Shown here in pieces: positions 16,401 to 25,897 of a stretch of DNA of 64,000 bases. The DNA comes from Lujinxingia litoralis. GTDB lineage: Bacteria > Myxococcota_A > Bradymonadia > Bradymonadales > Bradymonadaceae. Within the stretch, counting starts at the first letter, position 1; every line of letters starts with the position of its first letter. The position numbers were made by a program, and so were the translations under genes. The notes below the pieces were generated by a model. That model did not search any database and was not told the DNA's origin. It was given only the letters and a program-made list of their open reading frames with translations. The stretch is from assembly GCF_003260125.1 (NCBI RefSeq), contig NZ_QHKO01000001.1, positions 496,001 to 560,000 of the forward strand, in the 5' to 3' direction.

Positions 16401-17756
16401 TTAGATGTTTTCAGGCTCATCCAGAGTACGCCCCTTAATCCGGGAGCTCCCCTCGGCCGAGCCCGGCCGCGCGCCAAAACCTTCGTAATGACGCGTGATA
16501 AGGTGGTTTTCAATCTGACCCACCGTGTCCAGGCCAACCACCACCAGGATGAGCAGACTGGTTCCACCGAAGTAGAAGTTCACGCCGAGCTCATCAATGA
16601 GGAAGTAAGGCAAGACGCATACCGCAGCCACATAAATGGAGCCCGCGGTGGTCAGGCGGGTCAGCAGTTGATCGATATACTCCGCCGTCTTCTTACCCGG
16701 ACGAATCCCCGGGACGAAGGCATTGGACTTCTTCAGGTTATCAGCGATGTCCATCGGGTTTACCTGGACCGCCGTATAGAAGTAGCAGAAGAAGATGATC
16801 AACGCGCAGTAGATGACGTTGTAGCGCCAGTCCCCCGGAGTAAACACGGTCTGAATGAACTGACCGGCCGGGTGATCCTGGAAGTAACTGGCGATGGTCG
16901 TGGGGAAGATCAGCAGCGACATGGCAAAGATCGGCGGGATAACGCCGGCCATGTTTACTTTCAACGGCAGGTGGTGTGATTGCCCGCCGTAGATCTTACG
17001 TCCGACCATCCGCTTGGCGTACTGGAGCGGAATGCGTCGCTGAGCCGTCTCCATCAACACGATGAAGCCGGTCACGCCAATGGCAACCACCAGCAAGACG
17101 CCCACGGTAATCGTGTCCATCGCGCCGGTAGTGTACTGGGTGTAGGTCTGAAAGAGCGCGGTGGGGAACTGCGCGATGATCGCGCCGGTAATGATCAACG
17201 AGATACCGTTACCGATACCGCGTTCGGTGATCTGTTCCCCGAGCCACATCACAAACACCGTTCCGGCGGTCAAGGTGAGCACCGTCAACAGACGGAAGCC
17301 CCACCCTGGCGAGACCAAGAGTCCCAGCTCCGGATTCGAGTTGTGCATGTTTTCCAGGTAGAGCGAGATCCCGAATCCCTGAATGATTCCCAGAATCACG
17401 GTGCCGTAGCGCGTGTACTGAGTGATCTTCTTACGTCCCGACTCCCCTTCTTTCTTAAGACGCTCAATGGCCGGAACGACCACCTGCATCAGCTGAAAGA
17501 TAATGGACGACGAGATGTAGGGCATGATCCCGAGCGCGAAGATGCTCATCATCTCCAGCGCGCCGCCGGTGAAAAGGTTTACAAGGCCCAGAAGTCCGCC
17601 CCCGTCCCCCGACATCATCTCTGACATCGAGCCCCGGTCTACACCGGGAACGGTAACGAACACGCCGATCCGATAGATCGCAAGGAGCCCCAGCGTAAAC
17701 AGCAGGCGCCGACGCAGCTCAGGGATCTTCGGTATGTCTCGAAACTTACCTGCCAC
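16401..17756 (-). CDS. secY: Preprotein translocase subunit SecY
   Basis: Channel subunit of the Sec translocon, 451 residues with about ten transmembrane helices. Recognisable segments are LFTLGLLAIYRIGVFVTVPGV near the N-terminus, MPYISSSIIFQLM, GIGNGISLII and the C-terminal LLILVVVGLDTVGQIE. The start is GTG, one base after the rplO stop, implying translational coupling. An extra C-terminal tail of about 25 residues follows the last helix. Confidence 0.97.
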   Translation of the reverse strand: MAGKFRDIPKIPELRRRLLFTLGLLAIYRIGVFVTVPGVDRGSMSEMMSGDGGGLLGLVNLFTGGALEMMSIFALGIMPYISSSIIFQLMQVVVPAIERLKKEGESGRKKITQYTRYGTVILGIIQGFGISLYLENMHNSNPELGLLVSPGWGFRLLTVLTLTAGTVFVMWLGEQITERGIGNGISLIITGAIIAQFPTALFQTYTQYTTGAMDTITVGVLLVVAIGVTGFIVLMETAQRRIPLQYAKRMVGRKIYGGQSHHLPLKVNMAGVIPPIFAMSLLIFPTTIASYFQDHPAGQFIQTVFTPGDWRYNVIYCALIIFFCYFYTAVQVNPMDIADNLKKSNAFVPGIRPGKKTAEYIDQLLTRLTTAGSIYVAAVCVLPYFLIDELGVNFYFGGTSLLILVVVGLDTVGQIENHLITRHYEGFGARPGSAEGSSRIKGRTLDEPENI

Positions 17757-17757
17757 G

Positions 17758-18207
17758 TCAGATAACCTCTACACTGCCCCCGACGTTCTCGATCGCCGCT
17801 TTCGCGGACTTACTGAACTTGGCGGCTTTGACCGAAAGTTTCTTGGTCAGCTCACCGTTGCCCAGGATCTTGACGCCGTCGAGGTTTCGCTTGACCAGTC
17901 CCTTGGCACGCAGCGCTTCCACATCGACAGCATCGCCGTCGTTGAAGACACGCTCCAGGTCCTGAAGATTGATGATGGTGTAACGCTTCTCAAAGCGCTC
18001 GTTCGAAAAGCCGACCTTCGGCAGACGGCGGTGCAGCGGGGTCTGACCACCTTCGAAACGCGGGTGGACCGAACCGCCACTGCGGGACTTCTGGCCTTTC
18101 TGGCCTTTACCCGCGGTCTTACCCAGGGTGGAGCCGTGACCGCGACCGACGCGTTTGCGCTTACGGTTAGCGCCCTCGGGTGCTTTCAAGTTGCTCAAAT
18201 CGGTCAT
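17758..18207 (-). CDS. rplO: Ribosomal protein L15
   Basis: Large-subunit protein L15, 149 residues. The N-terminus ([20 protein letters not shown], then [17 protein letters not shown]) is the basic glycine-rich extension that threads into 23S rRNA. It lies 2 bases after rpmD and just before secY, the standard spc order. Confidence 0.97.
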   Translation of the reverse strand: MTDLSNLKAPEGANRKRKRVGRGHGSTLGKTAGKGQKGQKSRSGGSVHPRFEGGQTPLHRRLPKVGFSNERFEKRYTIINLQDLERVFNDGDAVDVEALRAKGLVKRNLDGVKILGNGELTKKLSVKAAKFSKSAKAAIENVGGSVEVI

Positions 18208-18209
18208 GA

Positions 18210-18395
18210 TTATTCCTCAATCGTTTCCACAGTCACCAGGTGCTGGACCTTGGCGATCTGGCCACGGGTGGTGGGATGATCTTCAACGACCACGCTATCA
18301 CGAATCTTGCGCAGTCCCAGGCTATGGATGTTAGCGCGCTGACGTTCGGTCTTGCCGGCCAGGCCACGCAACAGGGTGACTTTAAGCTGAGCCAT
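18210..18395 (-). CDS. rpmD: Ribosomal protein L30
   Basis: Large-subunit protein L30, 61 residues, with the small ferredoxin-like fold pattern [24 protein letters not shown] followed by [15 protein letters not shown]. It lies between rpsE and rplO as in most bacteria. Confidence 0.95.
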   Translation of the reverse strand: MAQLKVTLLRGLAGKTERQRANIHSLGLRKIRDSVVVEDHPTTRGQIAKVQHLVTVETIEE

Positions 18396-18511
18396 GGTTT
18401 GCTCCTGTCTCGAGAGATCACAGCCCTGAGGGTGCGAGCTCCCGGCTCATAGGTAAGGCCAACCGCACCACGACCGGACATATTCGCCGGATCGCGGTGA
18501 GGTTGCCCGAA

Positions 18512-19024
18512 TCAGGCGTTAGCCTCTTCGCTGACATCCTGACCGAGGCGGCGGCGGTACTCATCCGGATCGCTGAGCTGCTTGAGCGCGTCCATCGTGG
18601 CCCGCACAACGTTATGCGGGTTGTTGGAGCCCAGGCTCTTGGAGAGGATGTTACCGACACCGGCGAGCTCGAGGATGGATCGCACGGCACCACCGGCGAT
18701 GATTCCAGTACCGGCGCTGGCGGGCCGCAGAAGCACGTGACCGGAGTTAAACCGGCCCAGCGCTTCGTGAGGAATGGTGCCGTCGACCAAGGGTACCTTG
18801 ATCATCGACTTGCGCGCCTGCTCGTTCGCCTTGCGGATCGCCTCGGGGACCTCATTGGCCTTACCGTGCCCGACGCCCACGCGTCCGTCGCCGTCTCCGA
18901 CCACAACGATGGCGCCAAAACTGAACCGACGGCCACCTTTGACGACCTTCGAGACTCGGCTGATGGTGACGACCTGATCCCGGAATTCCGAGTCGGCGCT
19001 TCTTTTACGTCGTCCGTTTGCCAC
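18512..19024 (-). CDS. rpsE: Ribosomal protein S5
   Basis: Small-subunit protein S5, 170 residues, important for decoding fidelity. It has the double-stranded RNA-binding-like segment [20 protein letters not shown] and the conserved [15 protein letters not shown] and [18 protein letters not shown]. Twelve bases separate it from rplR. The 116-base gap to rpmD is unusually long for this operon. Confidence 0.97.
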   Translation of the reverse strand: MANGRRKRSADSEFRDQVVTISRVSKVVKGGRRFSFGAIVVVGDGDGRVGVGHGKANEVPEAIRKANEQARKSMIKVPLVDGTIPHEALGRFNSGHVLLRPASAGTGIIAGGAVRSILELAGVGNILSKSLGSNNPHNVVRATMDALKQLSDPDEYRRRLGQDVSEEANA

Positions 19025-19036
19025 TGTGCCTCCCTA

Positions 19037-19405
19037 TCAGAACTGGAGGCCCGCTTCGCGGGCCCCCTCGGCCACCGCCGCGACGCGACCGTGGTAGATG
19101 AATCCGTTACGATCGAAGACCACCTGCTCAATGCCCTTCTCTTTGGCACGCTCCGCCAGGAGCTTGCCAACTTCTTTGGCCTGAGCGGTCTTGTCGAGCT
19201 CGGCGAACTCCGAGCGCTTCTCTTTATCGTTACTTCCGGCGGCGGCCACGGTACGGCCATCGATATCATCGATAAGCTGCGCGTAGATACCGGCGTTCGA
19301 ACGGAAGACCGTCAGGCGCGGACGCGCAGCGGTGCCCGTGATTTTCTTGCGAATGCGACGCTTGCGGCGAAGCCGGTTGCTCGCTTTATCGCTTTTGCTA
19401 AGCAT
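19037..19405 (-). CDS. rplR: Ribosomal protein L18
   Basis: 5S rRNA-binding protein L18, 122 residues. It has the family motifs [23 protein letters not shown] and [16 protein letters not shown], and [26 protein letters not shown] at the C-terminus. It lies between rplF and rpsE in the usual order. Confidence 0.97.
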   Translation of the reverse strand: MLSKSDKASNRLRRKRRIRKKITGTAARPRLTVFRSNAGIYAQLIDDIDGRTVAAAGSNDKEKRSEFAELDKTAQAKEVGKLLAERAKEKGIEQVVFDRNGFIYHGRVAAVAEGAREAGLQF

Positions 19406-19425
19406 GATGAAACCTCTTCAGTGAA

Positions 19426-19447
19426 CCCGGCGCAGCGCAGCGCCGGG
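19426..19447 (-). other. Hairpin between rplF and rplR
   Basis: A perfect 8-bp stem, CCCGGCGC / GCGCCGGG, with a 6-base loop in the 48-base gap between rplF and rplR. It has no T-run and resembles the other intercistronic hairpins of this locus. Confidence 0.4.
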
Positions 19448-19453
19448 AGGCGA

Positions 19454-19990
19454 TTAGGAGCCAGACTTACCAGCCTTACGACGGATGATCTCGTCGCTGT
19501 ACTTGATCCCTTTACCCTTGTAGGGCTCGGGCTTGCGAAGGCTGCGAATCTTGGCTGCGACCTGGCCGAGGATTTCCTTATCGACGCTCTCCAGCGTAAG
19601 CTGGGTCTGGCGTTCGATCGTGGCACTCACATTGGCCGGCAGTTCGAACATGATCGGGTGGCTATAACCCAGGTCGAAACGGATGAACTGACCGCGCTGC
19701 TCTGCGCGGTAACCCACTCCGTTGATCTCCAGCGAGCGCTTGTAGCCCTCGGAGACACCCTGGACCATGTTCGCAACCAGGCTGCGCACCAGCCCCTGGA
19801 AGCTCCGCGAGTTGCGGGTTTCATCACGTCGGACGATGATGATTTCGCCGTCTTCAATCTTGACGTCGACTTCGGTACTCAGCTCACGGCTGAGTTCACC
19901 CTTGGGGCCTTTGACCGAGATGGTGTGCCCGTCGAGCGTGACGTCGACTTTCTCCGGAATGGTTACCGGCAGTTTACCAATTCGACTCAT
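19454..19990 (-). CDS. rplF: Ribosomal protein L6
   Basis: Large-subunit protein L6, 178 residues, with two related domains. It begins SRIGKLPVTIPEKVDVTLDG and ends with the conserved RKPEPYKGKGIKYSDEIIRRKAGKSG region near the GTPase-associated centre. The gene follows rpsH by 23 bases. Confidence 0.97.
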   Translation of the reverse strand: MSRIGKLPVTIPEKVDVTLDGHTISVKGPKGELSRELSTEVDVKIEDGEIIIVRRDETRNSRSFQGLVRSLVANMVQGVSEGYKRSLEINGVGYRAEQRGQFIRFDLGYSHPIMFELPANVSATIERQTQLTLESVDKEILGQVAAKIRSLRKPEPYKGKGIKYSDEIIRRKAGKSGS

Positions 19991-20013
19991 TTTAATCTCC
20001 CGAGGTCAAAGGC

Positions 20014-20415
20014 TCAGTAAACGGTGCAGAGAATCTCACCGCCGACCTTGGCCGCGCGAGCATCCGCATCCGAGAGCACGCCGCGCGAGGTCGAGAGGAC
20101 CGCGAGTCCCAGCCCGTTCAGCACGCTGGGGATCTCGTTGACGCCAACGTAGACGCGGCGAGAGGGCTTACTCACTCGCTTAAGCGAGCGAATCATACCC
20201 ACATCATCCTTGTCGTAGCGCAGCGACACGACGAGCTTGCCCTGGGGGCCCTCATCGACGCGCTCCACGCCGCCAACGTAGCCACGATCGGCGAGGATCT
20301 TGATGACCGCGTATTTCAGGTTACTGGCGGGCATCTCCACCGTCGCATGTCCGGCCTGCTGGCCGTTACGAATACGGGTGAGCATATCCGCTACCGGATC
20401 TTGCACCACTCCCAT
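20014..20415 (-). CDS. rpsH: Ribosomal protein S8
   Basis: Small-subunit protein S8, 133 residues, binding 16S helix 21. The start [14 protein letters not shown] and the end [31 protein letters not shown] are conserved. AAGGAG lies five bases before the ATG at 20415, so this is preferred to an in-frame GTG two codons upstream. In E. coli S8 represses the spc operon by binding near rplE; the unusual rplX-rplE gap here is worth comparing. Confidence 0.96.
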   Translation of the reverse strand: MGVVQDPVADMLTRIRNGQQAGHATVEMPASNLKYAVIKILADRGYVGGVERVDEGPQGKLVVSLRYDKDDVGMIRSLKRVSKPSRRVYVGVNEIPSVLNGLGLAVLSTSRGVLSDADARAAKVGGEILCTVY

Positions 20416-20574
20416 GATCACTCCTTGCTCAGTCCGGTTCCTCCAGCTCTCCGTGGAGCAGGCTCAGTGGGAGCCCACACCTCTGGCGAGGGGAAAGGAG
20501 GCCTGGACCGAAGTTTGCGCCTGCCTACGACCGACCCAAGGGGCCGATCAAAGCGTGCGCGTATTCAGGTCAAC

Positions 20575-20760
20575 TTACCAACTGGCCTTGGTCACTCCGG
20601 GAAGTTCGCCGCGCAGGGCGAGCTCACGGAAGCAAATCCGGCACATGTCGAACTTACGAAGGTACGCCCGGGAGCGACCGCAGCGGGGGCAGCGGTTGTA
20701 CTCGCGCACGGCGAACTTCGCCTTCTTCTTCGATTTTTCTACAAGAGCTTTGCGTGCCAC
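20575..20760 (-). CDS. rpsN: Ribosomal protein S14, zinc type
   Basis: Small-subunit protein S14, 61 residues, the short zinc-binding C+ form. Cys24, Cys27, Cys40 and Cys43 (CPRC ... CRIC) form the zinc site. The end, [18 protein letters not shown], is the family signature. Gaps on both sides are long (75 and about 150 bases), and the rplE-side gap holds a long imperfect inverted repeat at 20771-20824. Confidence 0.96.
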   Translation of the reverse strand: MARKALVEKSKKKAKFAVREYNRCPRCGRSRAYLRKFDMCRICFRELALRGELPGVTKASW

Positions 20761-20835
20761 ACGTATCTCCGCGTGTCGGGCCGAACCAAACGATCAGGAG
20801 CGCGGGGCCTCGGCCGACCCACGCGCCCAACTTGC

Positions 20836-21375
20836 TTACTTGCGGAAAGGCATCCCGAGCTTACGCAGCAGGGCCAGACCGAGTTCGTCGTTTTCCGCGC
20901 TGGTCACGATCGTGACGTTCATCCCGCGGAGCTTGTCGACCTTATCGTAGTCGATTTCCGGGAAGATGATCTGCTCACGCACGCCCAACGAGTAGTTGCC
21001 GTGGCCATCAAAGGACTTCGGGCTGATGCCCTTGAAGTCACGAACGCGGGGAAGCGCCACGTAAATCAGACGCTCCAGGAATTCCCACATACGGTCACCA
21101 CGCAGGGTGACTTTGACACCGATCGGCATGCCTTCACGCAATTTGAAGGTTGCGATCGAGCGACGAGCACGGGCGATCACAGGCTTCTGCCCGGTAATCG
21201 TCGCCAGCTCGGCGGCAGCGCCTTCGATGATTTTGGAGTTCTGGACGGCTTCGCCCAGGCCCATGTTCACCGACACCTTCTTGATGCGCGGAACCTTCAT
21301 CGGGTTGGAGAGAGCATGCTCCTCCATCAGCGCGGGGACAATCTCATTTCGATACTTCTGTTCCAAAAACGCCAT
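20836..21375 (-). CDS. rplE: Ribosomal protein L5
   Basis: 5S rRNA-binding protein L5, 179 residues. Diagnostic stretches are [42 protein letters not shown] and [14 protein letters not shown] at the C-terminus. It is preceded by an unusual 234-base leader that contains a promoter-like -35 box and an intrinsic terminator. Confidence 0.97.
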   Translation of the reverse strand: MAFLEQKYRNEIVPALMEEHALSNPMKVPRIKKVSVNMGLGEAVQNSKIIEGAAAELATITGQKPVIARARRSIATFKLREGMPIGVKVTLRGDRMWEFLERLIYVALPRVRDFKGISPKSFDGHGNYSLGVREQIIFPEIDYDKVDKLRGMNVTIVTSAENDELGLALLRKLGMPFRK

Positions 21376-21484
21376 TTTGGTTCTCCATCGCTGGCAGGTT
21401 TCTGTACCACCAGCCTTGTACGGTTTTCGCGGCCAGAGCGCGCGCGCAGCCAGGCTGCACGGGCCCCGGAGGTTGGCGCCTCAC

Positions 21485-21516
21485 AAAAAAAAGACGATGA
21501 AGACGACCTTCATCGC
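21485..21516 (-). terminator. Intrinsic terminator or attenuator in the rplE leader
   Basis: On the minus strand an 8-bp perfect stem, CGATGAAG / CTTCATCG, with a 5-base loop runs into eight consecutive Ts (21492-21485). It lies about 110 bases upstream of rplE, inside the operon. The heptamer TGTACGG next to the stem (21522-21516) is complementary to CCGTACA further downstream in the same RNA (21423-21417), which could form an alternative structure. Confidence 0.65.
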
Positions 21517-21532
21517 CGTACAGAGGGCGCCC

Positions 21533-21561
21533 TACTTAACGAAAGCGCCCGGGTGTGTCAA
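21533..21561 (-). promoter_or_regulatory. Candidate promoter in the rplX-rplE gap
   Basis: A perfect -35 box, TTGACA (21561-21556, minus strand), is followed after 16-17 bases by only a weak -10 element (TTAAGT or TAAGTA). If real it would start the leader RNA that carries the terminator at 21485-21516. Confidence 0.35.
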
Positions 21562-21567
21562 GCGCAA

Positions 21568-21595
21568 CGAGCGCCCCGGATCCCCGGGGCGCTCG
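21568..21595 (-). other. GC hairpin after rplX
   Basis: A perfect 12-bp stem, CGAGCGCCCCGG / CCGGGGCGCTCG, with a 4-base loop begins 14 bases after the rplX stop. It has no T-run, so it may be a 3'-end stabiliser or a weak terminator of the upstream transcript. Confidence 0.5.
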
Positions 21596-21609
21596 CTGTG
21601 GGTGTTACT

Positions 21610-21987
21610 TTAGTCGAAGATTTCTTCGGTCTTGGTGCTGTAACGCACCTTGGTGACCTTCGCCTCCGCATCACCGAAGCTGGCGACCGCGTCGCGCTTG
21701 GTGGTGAAGAGTTCACCATCTTTGCCGCGCCAGCGAGCGCTGGTGCGAACCGCACCGCCTTTCTTCTCGCTGTAGAGCGCGACATTGGACGCGTCGATCC
21801 AATTTTCCTGGTCGATGCGCGCACCGGCCTCCCCGGTGATGGGGTTGGGCTTGCGGTGCTTCACCATCATATTGCGACGGGCGACCTTCACCTTGCCGTT
21901 CTTGCGATCGACAGCGATCACTTCGCCGGTCAGCGAGCGATCTTTACCGGTGAGAATGATCACCTTGTCATTTTTCTTTACCTGCAT
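21610..21987 (-). CDS. rplX: Ribosomal protein L24
   Basis: Large-subunit assembly protein L24, 125 residues. The KOW motif is in VKKNDKVIILTGKDRSLTGEVIAVDRKNGKVKV, followed by the conserved NMMVKHRKPNP. A C-terminal extension of about 50 residues (ARWRGKDGELFTTKRDAVAS...) is longer than in E. coli. The ATG at 21987 has GGAG seven bases upstream; an ATG four codons earlier has no good site. Confidence 0.95.
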   Translation of the reverse strand: MQVKKNDKVIILTGKDRSLTGEVIAVDRKNGKVKVARRNMMVKHRKPNPITGEAGARIDQENWIDASNVALYSEKKGGAVRTSARWRGKDGELFTTKRDAVASFGDAEAKVTKVRYSTKTEEIFD

Positions 21988-22031
21988 CTCACTCTCCATC
22001 TTCCCGCGCCGGGACGCCGGCTGGCCACCCC

Positions 22032-22400
22032 TTAGAGGACTTCGGGCGCCAGGCTGACGATGCGCATGTATTCGCGGGCGCGCAGCTCACGGGCCACCGG
22101 CCCGAAAATACGAGTGCCCACCGGCTGGTTCTGGTTATCGATGATCACCGCCGCGTTGTCGTCGAAGCGGATGTAGGTGCCGTCGGGGCGTGCGATTTCC
22201 TTACGGGTACGCACGACGACAGCGCGCTTGACGTCGCCCTTCTTCACTTTGGAGTTGGGCAGCGCTTCTTTGACGGACACGATGATCGTGTCGCCAATCG
22301 AAGCGTAGCGGCGCTTGGAGCCACCCAGCACTTTAATGCACTGGACCTCACGCGCGCCGGAGTTGTCCGCGACGCCGAGTCGGGTTTGCATTTGAATCAT
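22032..22400 (-). CDS. rplN: Ribosomal protein L14
   Basis: Large-subunit protein L14, 122 residues, at the subunit interface. It begins [28 protein letters not shown] and ends with [28 protein letters not shown], both strongly conserved. It lies between rpsQ and rplX as usual. Confidence 0.97.
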   Translation of the reverse strand: MIQMQTRLGVADNSGAREVQCIKVLGGSKRRYASIGDTIIVSVKEALPNSKVKKGDVKRAVVVRTRKEIARPDGTYIRFDDNAAVIIDNQNQPVGTRIFGPVARELRAREYMRIVSLAPEVL

Positions 22401-22425
22401 GACCTACCTCGTCCGTCGAGGCCCT

Positions 22426-22464
22426 GGTCGCCCGCCGAAACCATCGATGATGGCCCGGGCGACC
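22426..22464 (-). other. Two-tier hairpin between rpsQ and rplN
   Basis: GGTCGCCC / GGGCGACC form an 8-bp outer stem (22426-22433 with 22457-22464), enclosing an inner stem CCATC / GATGG. It occupies most of the 96-base gap between rpsQ and rplN. No T-run follows. Confidence 0.4.
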
Positions 22465-22496
22465 GGGGCGCTCAAAAGAACACTCCCAGGGGGGGC

Positions 22497-22778
22497 TTAG
22501 ACCGCCGGGGCGCGCTCGATGATTTGCTTAACTCGCCAGCGCTTGTGGCGCGACATGGGACGAGTCTCTTCAATGAGGACCTTGTCACCGACGCCGCAGT
22601 CATTGGCCTCATCATGCACTTTGTACTTGAGACGCTCTTTGACGTACTTCTTGTACTTGGGGTGCATGTAGCGGCGAATGACGGCAACGACGACCGTCTT
22701 CTCCATCTGATTGCTGACCACGTGGCCGACGCGCGTTTTGCGCTGGCCACGCTCGGATGCCTGCTGTTCCGCTTCCAT
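22497..22778 (-). CDS. rpsQ: Ribosomal protein S17
   Basis: Small-subunit protein S17, 93 residues, an OB fold that binds 16S rRNA early in assembly. The core ([18 protein letters not shown] ... [29 protein letters not shown]) is diagnostic. The N-terminus carries about 12 extra polar residues. It follows rpmC. Confidence 0.96.
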   Translation of the reverse strand: MEAEQQASERGQRKTRVGHVVSNQMEKTVVVAVIRRYMHPKYKKYVKERLKYKVHDEANDCGVGDKVLIEETRPMSRHKRWRVKQIIERAPAV

Positions 22779-22815
22779 TTCTTGCTCCTAAACTTGGTAC
22801 GCGTCGACGACGCGA

Positions 22816-23004
22816 TCAGCCCTGACGCTCGCGCAGGATCGTCTCAACTCGGGCGATGTCGCGACGCGTCTGGCGCAGCTGGCTGGTCTGCTGGAGCTGA
22901 CCGGTGTAGTGCTTCAGACGCATACGGAAGAGGTCATCGCGAAGCTGACCGGCCAATTCACGCAGTTCCTGTTCGTTCTTTTCACGCAGCTCTGCCGGCT
23001 TCAT
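22816..23004 (-). CDS. rpmC: Ribosomal protein L29
   Basis: Large-subunit protein L29, 62 residues, two helices near the exit tunnel. It begins [21 protein letters not shown] and has the conserved [28 protein letters not shown]. It overlaps the end of rplP by 4 bases (ATGA), showing translational coupling. Confidence 0.96.
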   Translation of the reverse strand: MKPAELREKNEQELRELAGQLRDDLFRMRLKHYTGQLQQTSQLRQTRRDIARVETILRERQG

Positions 23005-23417
23005 AGCACCTCTCCTCGCACGACGAACTTGGTCTTGATCGGCAGCTTGTGGCCGGCCAGGCGGAACGCCTCTTTGGCCATGACCTCAGGCACACCGTCC
23101 ATCTCGTAGAGCACTCGACCGGGCTTGACGATCGAGACCCACATCTCCGGCGAGCCTTTACCTTTACCCATGCGGGTCTCGGCGGGCTTGCGAGTGATGG
23201 AACGGTCAGGGAATACGCGGATCCAGATCTTACCACCACGACGAATGTGACGGGTCATGGCAATACGAGCTGCTTCAATCTGACGGGCGGTCAGACGACC
23301 GGGTTCGGTCGCGATCATGCCATACTCGCCAAAGGAGACAGTACTCCCGCGGTAGGCCTTGCCTTTGGTGCGCCCTTTATGCGGCTTGCGCCACCGAACG
23401 CGCTTCGGACTAAGCAT
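23001..23417 (-). CDS. rplP: Ribosomal protein L16
   Basis: Large-subunit protein L16, 138 residues, near the A site. It begins [21 protein letters not shown] and contains [42 protein letters not shown], both signatures. It follows rpsC and overlaps rpmC by 4 bases. Confidence 0.97.
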   Translation of the reverse strand: MLSPKRVRWRKPHKGRTKGKAYRGSTVSFGEYGMIATEPGRLTARQIEAARIAMTRHIRRGGKIWIRVFPDRSITRKPAETRMGKGKGSPEMWVSIVKPGRVLYEMDGVPEVMAKEAFRLAGHKLPIKTKFVVRGEVL

Positions 23418-23448
23418 TGTGTCACTCCTTAAATCAATCTATGGCGCA

Positions 23449-23468
23449 GGGTCGGAAAAGGCCGACCC
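23449..23468 (-). other. Hairpin between rpsC and rplP
   Basis: A perfect 7-bp stem, GGGTCGG / CCGACCC, with a 6-base loop in the 60-base gap after rpsC. On the minus strand the loop is CCTTTT. Confidence 0.35.
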
Positions 23469-23477
23469 GGCGGCGCA

Positions 23478-24107
23478 TCAGCGTTCGAGAACTTCGCCCT
23501 TATAGATCCACACTTTGATACCGATGATACCAAAGGTGGTCTTGGCTTCGGCGGTGCCGTAGTCGATATCGGCACGCAGGGTGTGAAGGGGTACCTGGCC
23601 TTCGAGGTACCATTCGCGACGGCCCATTTCGGCACCACCGAGACGGCCGGCGGCATTTACGCGAATGCCTTTGGCACCAAACTTCATGGTCGTCTGCACG
23701 GCCTTCTTCATCGCACGGCGGAAGCTGACGCGACGTTCCAGCTGCTGGGCGATGGACTCCGCGACGAGCTTGGAGTCGAGTTCGGCCTTACGAACTTCCT
23801 GAATGTTGACGAAGACTTCGCCTTCGGTCTTTTTCTGGAGTTCGTTCTTCAGACCTTCGATACCCGCGCCACGCTTCCCGATGAGGATGCCGGGCTTCGC
23901 GGAGTGGATCGTCACCTTGACCTTGTTGGCCAGGCGCTCGATTTCCACCGAGCTGATGCCGGTCGAGGAAAGGTTGGCGTTGATGTAGTTTTTAATTTCG
24001 AGATCTTCGTGGAGCCACTTGGCGTAGTTCTTCTCCTCGTACCACTTGGAGCTCCAGGGGCGGATAACCCCCAACCGAAATCCCGTAGGATGTACTTTCT
24101 GACCCAA
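23478..24107 (-). CDS. rpsC: Ribosomal protein S3
   Basis: Small-subunit protein S3, 209 residues, lining the mRNA entry. It begins [23 protein letters not shown], has the KH-domain [14 protein letters not shown] and ends [17 protein letters not shown] without the long tail of some species. It lies between rplV and rplP in the usual order. Confidence 0.97.
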   Translation of the reverse strand: MGQKVHPTGFRLGVIRPWSSKWYEEKNYAKWLHEDLEIKNYINANLSSTGISSVEIERLANKVKVTIHSAKPGILIGKRGAGIEGLKNELQKKTEGEVFVNIQEVRKAELDSKLVAESIAQQLERRVSFRRAMKKAVQTTMKFGAKGIRVNAAGRLGGAEMGRREWYLEGQVPLHTLRADIDYGTAEAKTTFGIIGIKVWIYKGEVLER

Positions 24108-24145
24108 AATCGACCTCCTAAAGACCGTATGGGACCGGCAGCGCG

Positions 24146-24514
24146 TTAGACGCGGGGCTGCAGGACCACGGTGATTTGACTGGTTCGCTTGTTGATCCGG
24201 GTCGCTCGGCCCTGGGCGCGCGGCATGAAGCGACGCAGGGTGGGGCCTTCATTGACATAAGCCTGAGCGACGTAGAGATCGTCGGTGTCCCAGTCGAGCT
24301 CTTCGCTGTTCATCACATTGTGAATCGCCGACTCAATGAGGTTGGCGACCAGCGGGGCGGCCTTCTTGGGCGTAAATTGCAAGATCTGCAGCGCCTCTTC
24401 GACCGGACGATTGCGGACCAGGTCGATGACGATACGAGCCTTGCGCGGCGCGATGCGAATATTCTGTGCGGACGCCTGGTTCGCACGGTGCGTCTTTCGT
24501 TTCGATTTGCTCAT
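24146..24514 (-). CDS. rplV: Ribosomal protein L22
   Basis: Large-subunit protein L22, 122 residues; its beta-hairpin lines the exit tunnel. Conserved parts include [24 protein letters not shown] and [31 protein letters not shown]. The 138-base gap from rpsS holds a long imperfect GC-rich stem around 24540-24578. Confidence 0.97.
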   Translation of the reverse strand: MSKSKRKTHRANQASAQNIRIAPRKARIVIDLVRNRPVEEALQILQFTPKKAAPLVANLIESAIHNVMNSEELDWDTDDLYVAQAYVNEGPTLRRFMPRAQGRATRINKRTSQITVVLQPRV

Positions 24515-24652
24515 GGCAAAAACTCAACTCGATGAGCCGCCGCCCGGCCCCGAAAAAAGGGGCGGCCGGTCGGCGGAAAACTTGGCTCTCGTGACGAGGT
24601 ATCGTGTGCACACATCAGGCCCGAGCTGGGAGACCAGCGCGGGCCAGACGGC

Positions 24653-24934
24653 TTAACGACGACCCTTGGCTTTGCGATCGGCGGCGTGCCCGTAAAAGGT
24701 ACGCGTCGGCGCGAACTCACCGAGCTTATGCCCGACCATATTCTCGGTCACGAACACGGGGACAAACTCTTTGCCGTTGTGGACGGCAAAAGTCAAGCCG
24801 ATGAACTCGGGCACGATCATCGAGCGACGACTCCAGGTCTTGATCGCGCGGCGGTCGCTGGTTTCACGAGCCTTGGTGACTTTACGCTGCAGACCCTGGT
24901 CAACGAAGGGTCCCTTTTTGACTGAACGTGGCAC
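24653..24934 (-). CDS. rpsS: Ribosomal protein S19
   Basis: Small-subunit head protein S19, 93 residues. It begins [18 protein letters not shown] and has [50 protein letters not shown], the family signature. It follows rplB across a gap that contains a hairpin. Confidence 0.97.
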   Translation of the reverse strand: MPRSVKKGPFVDQGLQRKVTKARETSDRRAIKTWSRRSMIVPEFIGLTFAVHNGKEFVPVFVTENMVGHKLGEFAPTRTFYGHAADRKAKGRR

Positions 24935-24956
24935 TGTGAATCTCCTTGGCGCAGGT

Positions 24957-24994
24957 CGCCCGACCCGCCGGCGTAAAAACGCCGGCGTAGGGCG
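24957..24994 (-). other. Hairpin between rplB and rpsS
   Basis: A 9-bp perfect stem, CGCCGGCGT / ACGCCGGCG, with a 4-base loop is enclosed by an outer CGCCC / GGGCG pair. It fills the 66-base gap between the two genes. Confidence 0.45.
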
Positions 24995-25000
24995 AGCGAT

Positions 25001-25834
25001 TTACTTGCGCGACTTGCGACGCTTGACGATGAACTTGTCGGTGCGCTTGTTGCTGCGCGTCTTCTTACCCTTGGTCTTCTTGCCCCAGGGAGTCACCGGA
25101 TGGCGACCACCGGAGGTACGACCTTCACCACCACCGTGGGGGTGGTCGACCGGGTTCATGGCCACACCGCGGACCGAGGGGCGGAAGCCCTTCCAGCGGG
25201 TACGGCCGGCCTTACCGAGCGAGGTGGTTTCGTGCTCGCGGTTGGACACCGCGCCCACGGTCGCACGACAGGTCATCAGGACCTGGCGAATCTCACCGGA
25301 GGGAAGACGCAGCAGCGCGTACTTGCCTTCTTTGGCCATCAGCTGGGCCCAGGTGCCCGCGGAGCGAGCCATCTGGCCACCCTTACCCGGGCGCAGTTCC
25401 ACGTTGTGGATAACCGTACCGGTGGGGATGTAGCGCAGACGCAGGGAGTTACCCGGCTTGATGTCGGCATGGGCGCTGGAGACAACCGTATCACCGACCG
25501 CAAGTTTCTGCGGAGCGAGGATGTAGGCTTTCTCACCATCAGCGTAGTGGAGCAGCGCGAGATAAGCGGTGCGGTTGGGATCGTATTCGATCGCCGCGAC
25601 CTTCGCCGGCACACCGGTTTTGGTGCGCTTGAAGTCCACCTGACGGTAGCGACGCTTGTGGCCGCCGCCGCGATGGCGAACCGTCATGTGGCCCGAAGCA
25701 TTACGGCCGCCCGAGCGGGTAATCTTCTCGGTAAGGGCCTTCTCCGGCTTGGACTTGGTGATCACTTCTTTGGAATCCGGAAGACGCAGGAAGCGCCGTC
25801 CCGGAGACGTGGGATTAAACTCTTTCATGGCCAT
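25001..25834 (-). CDS. rplB: Ribosomal protein L2
   Basis: Large-subunit protein L2, 277 residues, close to the peptidyl transferase centre. It begins [18 protein letters not shown] and contains the invariant [28 protein letters not shown] with the key histidine. The end is rich in lysine and arginine. AGG lies seven bases before the first ATG. It follows rplW. Confidence 0.98.
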   Translation of the reverse strand: MAMKEFNPTSPGRRFLRLPDSKEVITKSKPEKALTEKITRSGGRNASGHMTVRHRGGGHKRRYRQVDFKRTKTGVPAKVAAIEYDPNRTAYLALLHYADGEKAYILAPQKLAVGDTVVSSAHADIKPGNSLRLRYIPTGTVIHNVELRPGKGGQMARSAGTWAQLMAKEGKYALLRLPSGEIRQVLMTCRATVGAVSNREHETTSLGKAGRTRWKGFRPSVRGVAMNPVDHPHGGGEGRTSGGRHPVTPWGKKTKGKKTRSNKRTDKFIVKRRKSRK

Positions 25835-25897
25835 CGTTATACCTGCCTTCTAAAACGCGATTGCGATATCCTGGCATCGGACCGAAGCGTCGGGGTC

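Noticed and set aside
18497..20020. Plus-strand frame of 507 codons across rpsE, rplR and rplF
   Set aside because: It is antisense to three certain ribosomal genes and has no signature of its own.
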